A DNA stretch of 64,000 nucleotides from Rotaria socialis (taxonomy: Eukaryota > Rotifera > Eurotatoria > Philodinida > Philodinidae): assembly GCA_905331475.1 (NCBI GenBank), contig CAJNYU010004415.1:124001-188000 (forward strand), given 5' to 3'. Made by a program: the position numbers and the translations under genes. Positions 1-11,369 of the stretch are shown one piece after another (within the stretch, counting starts at the first letter, position 1; every line of letters begins with the position of its first letter). Under the pieces are notes generated by a model. The model was given only the letters and a program-made list of their open reading frames with translations, searched no databases and was not told where the DNA came from.

Positions 1-1417
1 ATCAAAAGGATGATAGCATGAGATAAGAAGAAAATTGATTGAACCATTCATTATTCATAGTGTTCTTTTTATTGATTTATTTATTTTTTTTGTTTGTTTC
101 CAGATCATGATCAGTTATTATCGAAAATTATCTTCATTCAATACATAGGCACATTTATTTATATATATATAAATGAATACATAAAAATACTGTTTTCAAT
201 TATTTTAATTCAAGATCAACCTGCATTATTATTATTATTATTCGAATATTTCTTGCTTTCTTTCTACCACACTGCATGGTAAGTCATCATGATGGCAATG
301 ATCATCGCGCGCAGAGAGAAAGAGACGAAGACGAAGAAGGAGCAGCAGAACCAGTAGAAGCCACAACAAGAAAACAGCACGTTCGCGCCTACTCGAAACC
401 ATCGATCCCTTCTTTGTCTCCTTCTCTTCTGTATCCATGATGAGACAGTCGCTCTTAATAAGACAAAGTAGATCTGGAAAGCGAGAAACCTTCGTATTAT
501 AGTCCTTGCTATTTTGGACATTTTCTTTTTTGTCTTATTTATAGACGCTTCAATGAACGCTAACAAAACACGAACGCGCCTATCGCATTATGTTCGTGTT
601 TTACAAAGAGACCACACAAACATTGAAATCTTCTTCAATTAGGTATGAGAAAAAAATGTTAATTTATTTCTGTTGTGTTTCATTTGCTTTTGTGTTTTTA
701 CCGAGGCAAAAAAGAAGTATTAATTCAAAGTTAAAATATCGAACAATTATGTTTTTCTCTGAAATTTCATACTTAGCAGATAAGTTTCCGTATTTTTTTC
801 TCTTACATTAAAGTAAATTTACATTTAATATCTTATTCAGATATGTAAAAATAATTTCTATTTCTTGATTGAGAAAACAACAAAGAATAATTTAACACAA
901 CTTAAATTTAACGTTAAAAATAAACTCGTTTAATTTAAGAAAAAAAAAGAAGAATGAACTCGTCATTCATCATTTTTTTTCTTCTCTATTACTATACTTA
1001 TAAGTTTAAGTGACTGTTTCCATAGAAAAAGAGATCATGTATAGATCTTATTTTACTAATAAACGAATGCAAAAAAAATACCAAGCATGAACGAGTATGA
1101 GCTCAATAATACTGATATTGATCATTCTTCTTATCCCATATGTTCTTTTAAGAAAAGGATTATAAAATACGCCAGCAAGGGTATTCAGAGTGAGGATGAC
1201 ACTCTCTCTTGTCAATCTAAACATTTTCCCTTTTATTTCCTCAAGAAACCAAAAAGTTTTCTTCGGTTTGTTTTTGCTAAGCAACGACCTCCCCTCCGTC
1301 CTTCTTCCTCTCCCTTAATCTTGGCGACTTAAGGACACGTCTGTCAGCCAAGCTATTTTTCTTTATTACGCTTAGTATTCGGTAATGTTTGTTTTTGCTT
1401 CTTTGGCTTTATATTAT
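1..1417. other. Upstream/non-coding region, possible 5' exon
   Basis: No convincing protein gene is visible. A stretch at about 105-280 is bounded by an acceptor-like site (polypyrimidine then cag at 102-104) and a strong donor (gtaagt from 281), so it could be a 5' untranslated exon of the RGS gene downstream. Its open frame is isoleucine/tyrosine-rich and does not look like protein. The rest is AT-rich with pyrimidine-rich runs. Confidence 0.3.
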
Positions 1418-2303
1418 CGGGTGGCCCAGGTTAAATGTCTCTCGCTGTGTTTTCTCCAAAAGATTCACTATTAAGTTCTCTACAAGATTGATACTACAGT
1501 TTTTTTTCTGTTGAAAGTTGAGGAAAAAAAAAGAATATTCAATAAGTATAACAGCGTCAACTTTCAAAGCTGGAAAATAGTTTTTGCAGATTTTTTCGTG
1601 GGCCAGTAACGATAAAAATTAAGCAATGTAGGTATTTCGTAGCCTTTGAAAAGCTCTATCTTCCGATAATAATTGAGAACTTGCCACATCCAACCTTGTA
1701 ATGCGCACTCTAAGTATCTTCTCTTTCAGGTTTGAGAGAATTTAGCTCTTTCAAATCAGCAATTTCGATACTCTTAGGAAAAGAAGCGCAACCAAGTCAA
1801 AATATCATTTTGTGCATTCTGTTTTTTTCCATTTTGATCGAAATGGCCTATTGTACCAAAGTCAAACGCGAAATTTGAGTGTTAATTTTTTTCCTTTAAT
1901 TCAGCTAGCGCCAAACATCTGATTTAAAGTATTTTGAAGAGAATTTTCAAAGAGTCAGATTTTTCGATCTTCCGTTTGATTTCAACGAATTCTGAGCTGC
2001 ACGATGAGAAATAGTACACTTCAAAGTACTCAGCAACATCTTGGCTTCTGTTTCGTTTTGTGTATCATTGTAAAAAATTTGCAAAAGTCTGTTTTAAAAA
2101 TCACGTTGGAAGTTGATGCTGTTATACGTGTTGAATATTCTTTTTTTAATTTTTTCCTCAACTTTCAACAGAAAAAATTGTCATATCAATCTTGTAGAGA
2201 ATTGAATGGCAAATGTTTTGGGAAAAACATTAAGGCCTAGAAAATGAAAATAACGAAGTTATTGAAAAAACACTGATAGGGACATTTAACCTGAGCCATC
2301 CCG
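1418..2303. mobile_element. Foldback/long-TIR non-autonomous DNA element
   Basis: The two ends are imperfect inverted copies. The left end begins CGGGTGGCCCAGGTTAAATG. The right end, read on the other strand, begins CGGGATGGCTCAGGTTAAAT. The similarity continues inward for roughly 180-250 nt per arm, through shared blocks such as TTCTCTACAAGATTGATA, CTGTTGAAAGTTGAGGAAAA and GTATAACAGC; the right arm carries about 45 extra nt. Both ends are flanked by the same 7 bp, atattat (1411-1417 and 2304-2310), consistent with a target-site duplication. No transposase frame is present, so this is a MITE-like or foldback element. The family is not identified. Confidence 0.65.
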
Positions 2304-2355
2304 ATATTATTGCATGATATAAGTGTAGAAATCAATATTTATATTTTTTTTATAG

Positions 2356-2566
2356 GAAAAAACGCATAGCATCAGATTTAGTGTCAAATACTTCATCACC
2401 GAAAACAGCTGTACTCATAGAAAAATATCCACGATATTATCCTTCAACTTCGTCTACAATACCCTCCTGTTCGGTTCTGATATTTTCAGTTGCCGACTTC
2501 TTTTTTCGACTTACAGAGGGTTTTGTTGGTCACGTTGAAGAAGTGCACAAGAATTGTTTCCGTAAA
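2356..2566 (+). other. Candidate upstream exon of the RGS gene
   Basis: This open stretch is preceded by a tatag acceptor (2351-2355) and followed by a perfect gtaagt donor (2567). It ends exactly on a codon boundary, and its frame runs into the cysteine-string exon at 2644 without a stop (ATT ATG AGC...). It could therefore code for an N-terminal extension, or be untranslated. Its translation is not recognisable as RGS sequence, and the family length is already met by starting at 2647, so 5' UTR is the more economical reading. Confidence 0.3.
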
Positions 2567-2646
2567 GTAAGTAATAAAAAAAAATAAACGCATACGACTT
2601 GAAATAGAACAGAAAACAAAAATGAAATGATTTTATTTTTCAGATT

Positions 2647-5600
2647 ATGAGCTCACGTCATTCAAATCAAGAAAACTCATCAATTTACGAAAGTAATCGA
2701 TCTCGTCGTCAACAACCAACACCTTCCAATATACCTTCCAATCAACAAGATCCATTGAATTCATCTCCTGCACATAGTGATCAAGCCTCCAAAGCCTGTT
2801 GTTTTTGTTGGTGTTGCTGTTGTTCCTGTTCGTGGTATGTCGTTTAATAGGCATATTTTTAAACCTAAGTTTATACATTAATTTCTAATTGAAGTTGCGC
2901 AGAAAATTAGTTTATTTTCCTTTCTTCTCTGTCCCCTCCTGTTCCATCTTTCTGTCTGCCTGTCTGTCTCTCTTTCTCTCGTCGTTTTTCTTTTGTTATT
3001 TACTATTTGCCTTTATTTCTTCTTGAGCCGTTAGTTGACCTGTGCATAATCGTGGTATTTTTCTTGTCTATCTATCTTGCTTTAGACATCGGTCTCCTCA
3101 TCATTACACGTTTACACACAGACAGCAGCATTACAGTCATTTATACAAAAAACTGGTCCCCTTCTCCTCTTCAGTCCTCCAGGTGATTTTGCGCGTTTAT
3201 ACTAGCGCGCGTGCGTGCATGCGAAAAGAACATGATTAAACATTTCAAGTTGAACCCATTCGGTTCCATACGACGCCATCCAAAGTATGTTTGATATTTT
3301 GATTATTAACTTCTTAGTGCTTTTATATATCTTCTATTTTTATTCTATTCCTTTTTGTTTTTCTGTGATGCTGCTCTCTCTCTTCTGATGATGTGCGAAT
3401 GAAAAAACAAACGAGGAGACTCACGTTTGGCAAATATGATTTCCGTTTCGGAAAGACAAGAATAATAGGTTCTGTTCTAATTTAGTCAGTTTACTTTCAT
3501 TGTTGCTGTCGATCGACCTTTCCCTTGTTCTTCTTTCTCTTCTTCTTCTTCTTCTTCTTCTTCATCATCATCATCGTCTTATCTTTGGTGAAAGTCAAAC
3601 AACAAATAGATACATATTTTGAGAACAGATGGACTCTTAACGATAGAATATCAACTCTAATTGCATTTCTATTGGGAGAAACGATGTAAAAGTAGCTCGC
3701 TGCTGTGTTCAATAATTCGATAATAAAGCTGTTGCTTGTATATTGCGTGTATTACATATCCCTGCTTCTTTTTGCACTGAGATTGCTTCTTTTTTTTCTT
3801 CTTTCTTGTGAAACTATCACTTTGACAAGAGAAAACGCAGCGTCTCTTCCCTGTCTTTTTCTTTCTGCTCGTCTTCTTTTTTTACCCACTCCTAATCCGA
3901 TTAGAGACATATCTATACTTTGTGTTTTTCCTCTTTCCTCGACTTGCATTGCCGGTGCTTTGCTGTTGGGTATCTGTAAAAAGAAAAGAAAAAGAATAAA
4001 GAGTGTTCAATGCCATCGACAACAACAACGACTCGTTCTCGGCTTGTCGTCATCTTTATTATTCCAGAGTTGTTATGAGCTAAATTATGTTAGCTAAAGA
4101 AGAAAAAAAAACTAGGCCTACGCTTCTCTCTTTCATCGGTCTTGCCTTTGATGTGATGTTCTTGTTAGTAGTGCGAAGCTAAAAAACGAGAGAGAAGAAT
4201 AAGAAAAAAAAAGAACATGTCACTCTCGCTTGTGTTTCTTTTGTCGGTGGTAGTAAGGATGATGATAGTGGTGAAACTTTGACTGTTACTGGCGTCTTCA
4301 TTTCAACGTCGTTGAAGATACAAAAAACCGAGAGAAACACACAGTAGACGGAATAACACAAGAGAAGAGTTAATAATAATCTTTTCTGTTTTGCCGATGG
4401 TAAAGATGGATTATGAAATCCGAACAGCATCCGTCATCGTTTTTGTCACATCGACGTGACTTTTCAAGTTGAGTCTCGTGATCAGATTATTGGCATCCGA
4501 AATCATTTTATATAATAACAAATCATATATCAACATCGTTGGGTTCAAAAGTTACCAAAAATAAAATGACTCAAGTTGTACCTGAACATCTAGCTCGTGC
4601 TAAGCTCAGTAATAATGTAAATAATAATAATAATAATACGCGAAAAGAAACTAATAGTACTTATAAAAATCGATCACACCGTTCAATTCCTGCTACATCA
4701 AGTTCAATATCGGTCACATGCGATACAGATACACCTTTAAAATCATCTAATATTTCACATCAACAATCATCATCATCGCCATCATCATCATCGAAAAAAC
4801 CTTTTTCGATAACAAAAAATCATATAAGTACATCGTATTCATCGTCAGTTTTAATGAATGCAACTGTTCATTCTTCTCCAACATTATCTCGTAATCATCG
4901 CCGATATGAATCAAATGGTAACAGTACATCATCAATGGCAACTAGTTTAACAACATCATCTGGAATAAATATCGCACGTGAGAAGCTAACATTAACATCG
5001 TCAATATCAACAATTTCAATATCAAATAATAGACACATAAGGAAAAGCACAGGAGATGAAAGTGAAGGTGCTGTGGCTGGAACAATTGTTTCAACGAAAA
5101 GTCTTTCGAACAAACATAAATCAAGTTCATTAGATGATGATAATTATAATCATCATCATCGTCATCAACATCATCAGCGTAACAATCGTACAAGTCAAAA
5201 TCGTAGAATCGGAAGAAGTGTTCTCGAGCATCTTGTTTTTGTCTTTCCTGAAAATGTTCGCAGAATACTAACAGGAACTAAAAAGTAACCTTAAACATAA
5301 GAGAAAAAAGCTCATCTTCTATTCTTTATTTCTTATTCTAAACAAAATCTATTATTCAATAACTATCGATCTATTTATTTCTTATATTTTTTTTAGTTTA
5401 ACCGTGCGTTCCGACGAAGGCCGCCAACCAGCTGAGCCCATAGACCTCGGAGAACCGTATGTGCTTTTATTTAATCAGAAAGGAAAAAATAATAATAACT
5501 ATCTTTTATTTATACATAGACCATCTGTGGAAGAATTAAAGGGCTGGGCTGAATCCTTTGATAAACTAATGATTAGTCCTAGTATGTATATTTAATTATT

Positions 5601-6044
5601 AACATATGGTCTAATTTAATTAATTTTCATTCTAGTTGGTCGACGTTATTTTCGTGATTTTTTACGATCCGAATATAGTGAAGAAAATTTTCTATTTTGG
5701 ATGTCCTGTGAATCCCTTAAAAATGAACAAAATCCTGAAATCATAGAAGAAAAAGCAAGATTAATCTATGAAGATTATATATCCATATTATCTCCGAAAG
5801 AGGTAAAATCATTTTTTGTTTTATTTAATAAATGAATATAAAAATATTCTACTATTTCTTTTAGGTAAGTTTGGATAGTCGAGTGCGCGAAGTAATCAAT
5901 AAAAATATGGTTGAACCATCTCCTCATACATTCGACGAAGCCCAACTGCAAATCTATACTCTCATGCATCGTGACTCATATCCACGTTTTATAAATTCAC
6001 AAATGTACCGGCGACTACTACGTATTGAAGGCGTGAACACTTGA
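2647..6044 (+). CDS. RGS protein of the RZ subfamily (RGS17/19/20-like)
   Basis: GTPase-activating protein for Gi/Gz alpha subunits at membranes (family knowledge). Exons 2647-2834, 5397-5456, 5520-5581, 5636-5802 and 5865-6044 join in phase into 218 residues, close to vertebrate RGS17 (about 210). Exon 1 ends in the cysteine string CCFCWCCCCSCSC, whose last Cys codon is split by the intron (TG|T), followed by LTVR. This string is diagnostic of the RZ subfamily and is palmitoylated in relatives. The RGS domain fills the rest, with the blocks SEYSEENFLFW, YEDYISILSPKEVSLDSRVRE and QLQIYTLMHRDSYPRF. The ATG at 2647 is chosen because it gives the normal family length. The first intron is long (2.56 kb) and holds a second large open exon that can splice to the same acceptor. 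Confidence 0.92.
2835..4565. other. Intronic sequence, pyrimidine-rich, no gene seen
   Basis: This is part of the long first intron of the RGS gene. It contains a trinucleotide tract of ctt/atc units around 3527-3575 and several long T-rich runs. Small open frames here are low-complexity by-products of those tracts. Promoter elements for the alternative exon may lie in it but cannot be recognised. Confidence 0.5.
4566..5284 (+). CDS. Alternative first coding exon of the RGS gene
   Basis: A frame of about 240 codons lies inside the first RGS intron. It runs from ATG 4566 to a stop at 5286. A GT donor at 5285-5286 overlaps that stop, and using it leaves two bases (aa), exactly the phase needed to join the RGS exon at 5397. 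The resulting protein would be about 395 residues, with a Ser/Thr/Asn/His-rich, low-complexity, basic N-terminus replacing the cysteine string. Vertebrate RGS20 also has long and short N-terminal forms, so the arrangement has precedent. The donor (gtaacc) is mediocre, and no promoter is recognised. The open length in such AT-rich DNA makes coding likely; the splicing is inferred. Confidence 0.55.
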
Positions 6045-8795
6045 TATAGATATAGATACATATAAGCTTATCATAAGCGCCTAACCCGGTTTTACCTTAC
6101 TTTCTTCTGCTTCTTTCTTTTTTGTTCTATCCTAAATTACATTGTCTTTTGTCTTCACGACACATTCCACAGTGTGGACGCACCTGTTGTCGCGTAGAAA
6201 AACAAATCAAATCAAATCAAAACACAAATATCAAATTATCGTTCAAAGAGTTTTCTCTTTTCTTTTCCTCATCGTTTGGGCGTCAGATGCCCATTTACAT
6301 CATCGCCGCTATTGAATCAAAGTGTTTCTATATGTATATTTTTTTATGATCTAGACATGATTTTTCTCATGCGCATGCGCGACATCCGATTTCCCGTCTC
6401 TCAACTGTGATTAACTCATCTTTTTTTCCTTCTTTCGTCTTTTGTTGTGTTGATGCGCGTTTTCTTCTGTTTTTGGGCTCTTCTTTTTAGTCGTCTCCGT
6501 CTGCATTTAAACGAACAGTGACATTGAATGCCATCATATTGTTTGCATGCATGTTTTTGTTGGTTATAAACGCAAAAAAAAAGAAAACAACCGAGAAAAC
6601 ATCTTTCTATATAGATACATATATATGTGCACGTCGTCTATGTAAGATTTTCATGAATTAGAACAATGAAGAAACAAACAAAAACTTTTGAAATGATGGC
6701 AATCCTGTTCTTGCTTTCTTTTCTTCTTGTTTTTTTTTTGTATAGTTGATTGTTGTTCTTTTTTCTTTCGTGCTCTCTGTTTTTCTACATCACTGTGTTG
6801 ACATTCATTGTCAATAACCAAAGTTTTGGAACAGTATTTAAAACAAAGAAAAAAAACTGCAGAAAAAAAAAGCATGATATTTCTTTCAAAAACAATTTAT
6901 TTCTTGCATTTAAAAATAAAACAGAACAATAGTTAGTTAGTGATTACCACTGGCGGATGTGTATGAAAGGGCCCTGTTTCCTGTAATTATGCGAATGAAT
7001 ATATTTAATCTCATCAAAGACAGTATTGGCAAAGTACTTGCTTTTTGCAAAATAGTTTGTAAAACTAGATAATTAATCAAAAGTTACAAGACATGTCCCG
7101 ACGCATCAGGAACAATAAATGTTTTCATAATAAATATATTTATCTACTTAGATGAATTCATTCATTATTTCGATGTGCAATTTGATTATGAGTCTGGCAA
7201 GAAAATTGTCAGAAGAGATTCACAACATCCGAAAGCGTCTTTTCGGTACATAAACAGCGAATCTGTTTATTAGAATAACTCTCAACAGTATTCTAGATCA
7301 TAGTCTACTTGTAAAGAATGCCGCGAGTTTTACGACAATTTGTTCTGACAAGAAGAACTATAGACGCTAAAAAAAGAATTAAAAAGAATTTTTTCTATAG
7401 AGTGGATCTCATCTTTAATAAATGTTCATTTTCTCTCCTGAATTATGCTTCAAAACCTGGTTGGATCTATTCTCCAGAAATATCAAATTCTAAAGAAAAT
7501 TTCCTATTGAGAAAGATAACTTCACTTTTTTTCAACTATCTCAGCAATAGCTCATTTTATTCTAATAATAATTTTCATCATAATAAAGAGATCTTCAATG
7601 AACCAGAACCCTTTGAAGATTAATCTAGTGTAAAGATGTTTTCTATACACTCAAAAATGATGAATTATCACAATATATTCTCTTGTGAGCAAAACGAACG
7701 AGAATTATTTCAACATTGGTATCGTAAATAACATAAAATAATGCGAACTCCTATTGAAATCAACAAACAATAATAGAAATTGTTATTTGTGTGTGACAAA
7801 TAATCCGTATGTGCCTGGAAAAGTATTATTGATTAAAGCTTGTTTCTAGGAAAGTTATGATAGTTTTACGAACCTTTTCCTAATTGGCAAAACATTGAAT
7901 AATAATAATCGATCGAACAAATTTTTAGTAACAAAAATTATATAACATTTTTGAAAAACAAGAGAAATTCACTCAAAAAGAAACAACACCATATGATGAA
8001 TCATTCGATTTGATCAATGTTTTTTATCATGACAATCATCGCTAATTGTTTATTCCTTAGTTCATGCAAAAAAACAATTTGTCTAGAAGTTGTTTTTGAC
8101 GTTTTCTTTGTTTTCTAGTTTCCGATTATCAATAATAAGGCAAAATGTAAAGATAGATTATACATTATATGTCACTATTCAACCTCGAATTTTTTTAATA
8201 TTATATTAACGTTCAGTAAGTTATGATTACAAGAAAAATTATTGATTATTTTTCATGTATAATATAGAACTTTATTATGATCAATGTATTAGTAAAACTT
8301 GATCTCTTTTCTTTTCCTATTGAATATATAAGAAGCAAATGAAAACGAATGATTGTTTTCTTTCGATTGAGATAAAACTGCAATTGACCTAGATCTTTTC
8401 TGTTGTTGTTTTTGTAAGCGTGGAACTTCGATAGAAAAAACAACGCTTCTCAGACCATATGATATGATGTTTTTATATGTCGAGTAAACTTAATTAGTTA
8501 ACGTTCACAAAAGAGAAATCTGAAGATTAAAAACTAAATATTTTTTCTAATATCGTTCTATTGACAAAGTTACTTGGTCGTCTTATTTTTTTCTCAACGG
8601 AAATTAATATTTACGTCTTAAATATTCAAAATATAATTAAAAGATTTTAGCATACGATGCTGTCAATCATTTTAAAGAAATACGTCTGCAATAATCACTC
8701 TTTACAAGGGAACCGAGTGTCTGAATACTGACTGTTTGAGCTCATATTACATCTGATCGAGACTAGGAAAAAAGGCTTTAACAGCACCAGGCATT

Positions 8796-8824
8796 GAGAG
8801 AAAGAGAGAGAGAGAGAGAGAGAG
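8796..8824. repeat. (GA)n microsatellite
   Basis: A run of GA dinucleotides with one interruption, in the gene-poor interval. Confidence 0.9.
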
Positions 8825-9542
8825 TTTTAATTTTAGTTTCATTTTCTTTTTTGTTATTTATGCAAAAAATTTAATAGCAAGATCCCGGTGGAAAATGCTG
8901 GCTATGCAATGCATATCCTAGCATTTTAAAGCAAAATATTCTTTTGAAGAGGTATTCGACTTGCAAAAAGCGAAAACACTTGGCATCGAAAGCAAGCAAA
9001 TCTAAAAATTCAATATATTGCAGCGTATTTGAAACTTTTAGAACATTGAAAAAAACTCTTCATCAGCACGATCTCACATGGAAAACTTCATTTGCTGAGT
9101 TATCTATAATAATTCTAAAACAATTGTATTGCATATCCATCCATTAAAACGACCAGTCACAAGTAATCGCAAAAGACGAAAATTTTTTTGTAAATGCCAG
9201 CGGGAGATGCTTACGTGAGCTCACATGTCAGATGCAGTTCCCTTTATGCTATAGATTTAATCAGTAACATACAAAATTTAATTAAAAACAGAATTGACAT
9301 TTTAATTAGGATTATTTTTAACAAAATTTTTTATACTATTTACACTCTAACTAGGATTTGAATCAAATTTGTCTTAAGCAGACTGCAGTAGATTACAATA
9401 AAAACTCATTTCTCTTTTTCAATCAATCACAAATCTCTTATTCATATCAATAATTCATCCAGCTAAAGGATATTATTAACTTCGATTTCATTCCCATGAT
9501 TCCTTCTTTCTGCCTGAATTCATATCAATAATATTTGTATTT

Positions 9543-9565
9543 CACACACACACACACACACACAC
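9543..9565. repeat. (CA)n microsatellite
   Basis: Uninterrupted CA dinucleotide run. Confidence 0.9.
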
Positions 9566-9920
9566 CTTCATTTAAACTACGCCTACAATGATTATCAGAC
9601 TTTCTTAATTGCCGTGTTAAAATTCGTCTAGCATAGCAAAAAATTATATTCGATCAGTTCTATGCAGAGTGTATCAAGCTAGGTGGTAGGATGCGTTCAT
9701 TACGGATATCAATTTACCTGGTGCGCAGCTAATCATTTTCTCTCTTCGTCAACATTCGTGATTATTTCAATTGGTCAAATTTCATTCGAGAAAAAAAAAC
9801 GAAAGCGAAGAAAACAAATCGATATTTTTCGATCATGTCTATATACGATTTTGTTATATGAATAAATGTTCATTCATTAGTGAAATAAAAAAACTAAATA
9901 TTCAACGAACTCAATCACTC

Positions 9921-11147
9921 ATGTTTTACAGTTCTCAGTACGATCATCAAATTTCCAATGAGGTAAGATACAAGAAATTTAAAGTCAATTTTAGAATATT
10001 TTATTAATCAGAGATGATTTCAAGATCAGCGTTTGACCATTATCCTACATTCCTTATTGGAAATTAACTGCAGATACGAAATGTATCGTTCAGTCTGCAA
10101 TCTTATCACGAATCTGTTCATAAATTAAATCACACTAATATTGACTCATGCTAATTTTTCAGACAGTATCTACTTGTATGATTAATTGCTGAACTCTTTG
10201 ATCTTTCCGGGATACCTTACATCCCATAAAGTTGTTGCGTAATTCGTTAACAGTCTCATTAATAGATCAAATTTTCAAACTTTTGAATTTTCAAAATTAT
10301 AGAAAATAAATGAGGAAACATCGGATTCACATCCGATTGTTATGTGTACTGCAAAAACTAGGTCGATTTATATATGTTGTGAATAATTCTAATAAAAAAA
10401 ATTTTTTTTTGAAAAAAATCCTGTACCCCCCCTCAGGGATGGTCTAGTCAGTACTGAAAATTTTTTCGATAACTCAGCCATTTCTTGACGGATCCTTCTG
10501 ATCTTCGAACTCGACTGAGATATTGATGAGATCATTATGTGTACAAAATTTCATGACAATTAGATGAGACTTTCAAAGGTTATCGTGTTAACGGCCGGAC
10601 ACACTGACCGAATCTAGAGTGTACTCACTTTTTCTGAGTACACAAAAATAAAGAATTCTCTTTTTTTTTGTTTTAGAATGAATTTGCTTCAGTCAATCAA
10701 GAAAATGATCATACCAACCGAATAAATCGCTTAACAACATTAAAACCAAATAAACAGTTACCAGAAAAAGCGATTCGTTTAATGAATGCTTGGTATTTAT
10801 CACACGAAGATAATCCATATCCGAATCGCAACGATTTAGATTATCTAGCCACCACTGGTGGTATTAAAGAATCTCAAGTAAAAGCTTGGTTTTCTAATAA
10901 ACGTAACCGAACACAAAACACACATCCGAAACGTGCTAAACGATATCTCATACGAAATCAAACACAACAAAATTCAGCTTTATCTATTGAACCCGAAAAA
11001 ATTCATATAGCCGATGAACTTGAACAACGTGCACAATTACCACAACAACCCAACGCTCAATCATTACCATCGTATTCTACTAGTTGGTCTTGGCTGCCAT
11101 CACATTCATATGATTATTATCATCAGAATTATTATTATAATCAATAG
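9921..11147 (+). CDS. TALE-class homeodomain protein (small)
   Basis: Probable DNA-binding transcription factor. Exons 9921-9962 and 10677-11147 join at phase 0 (donor gag|gtaaga, acceptor ttttag|aat) to give 170 residues. The homeodomain spans about residues 37-99. It carries the three-residue loop extension signature NPYP (60-63) after the first helix, and a recognition helix with WFSNKRNR (85-92), in which W, F, N and R occupy the invariant positions. NKR resembles the PBX group more than the NAR of MEIS/IRX/TGIF, but no subgroup can be fixed. The C-terminus is Tyr/Asn/Gln-rich (YYHQNYYYNQ). No MEIS or PBC co-domain is visible, so the protein is minimal or has unseen 5' exons; the frame stays open upstream of 9921. 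The gene converges on the elongase, with 222 nt between stops. Confidence 0.8.
10342..10646. mobile_element. Possible short MITE-like insert in homeobox intron
   Basis: The left end starts tgtgtact followed by an A-rich run, and the right end on the other strand also starts tgtgtact followed by an A-rich run. A perfect 9-bp stem (GTGTACTCA ... TGAGTACAC) lies at the right end. No target duplication is clear, so this call is weak. Confidence 0.2.
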
Positions 11148-11369
11148 GAGCAGAAAACACAAAAAAAAAGTTAATACATGATTTGTTATTTTTTGTTTTA
11201 TATTTTTGTTCGGGGAGGGGGGGGCGGCGGGTTAAAAGGAATGCTTGAGATTATAAATCGAGGGGGAAATAAATGACCTAGATCAATTCATTCTCGTCAT
11301 GTTCTATTTTCTAATTTTTCATTGCTTGTTTTTTGAAATAAAAAAGAGACAAAATAAATATCGTGTGTT

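Larger units (their letters stand above)
6045..9920. other. Gene-poor region
   Basis: About 3.9 kb of AT-rich DNA without a supported gene. It holds a GA microsatellite at 8796-8824 and a CA microsatellite at 9543-9565. One ATG-initiated 101-codon frame (7318-7623, +) reads MPRVLRQFVLTRR... and is basic, but it has no recognisable domain or splice context. Confidence 0.5.

Noticed and set aside
94..282. Open frame near the window start
   Set aside because: Composed of Ile/Tyr/Leu runs from AT and TTA repeats; only the splice-like edges are notable, so treated at most as a UTR exon.
3497..4430. Several overlapping frames on both strands
   Set aside because: They come from pyrimidine-rich and trinucleotide tracts; no domain, no splice logic.
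7318..7623. 101-codon frame MPRVLRQFVL...
   Set aside because: No recognisable domain, no flanking exons; plausible length by chance in this context.
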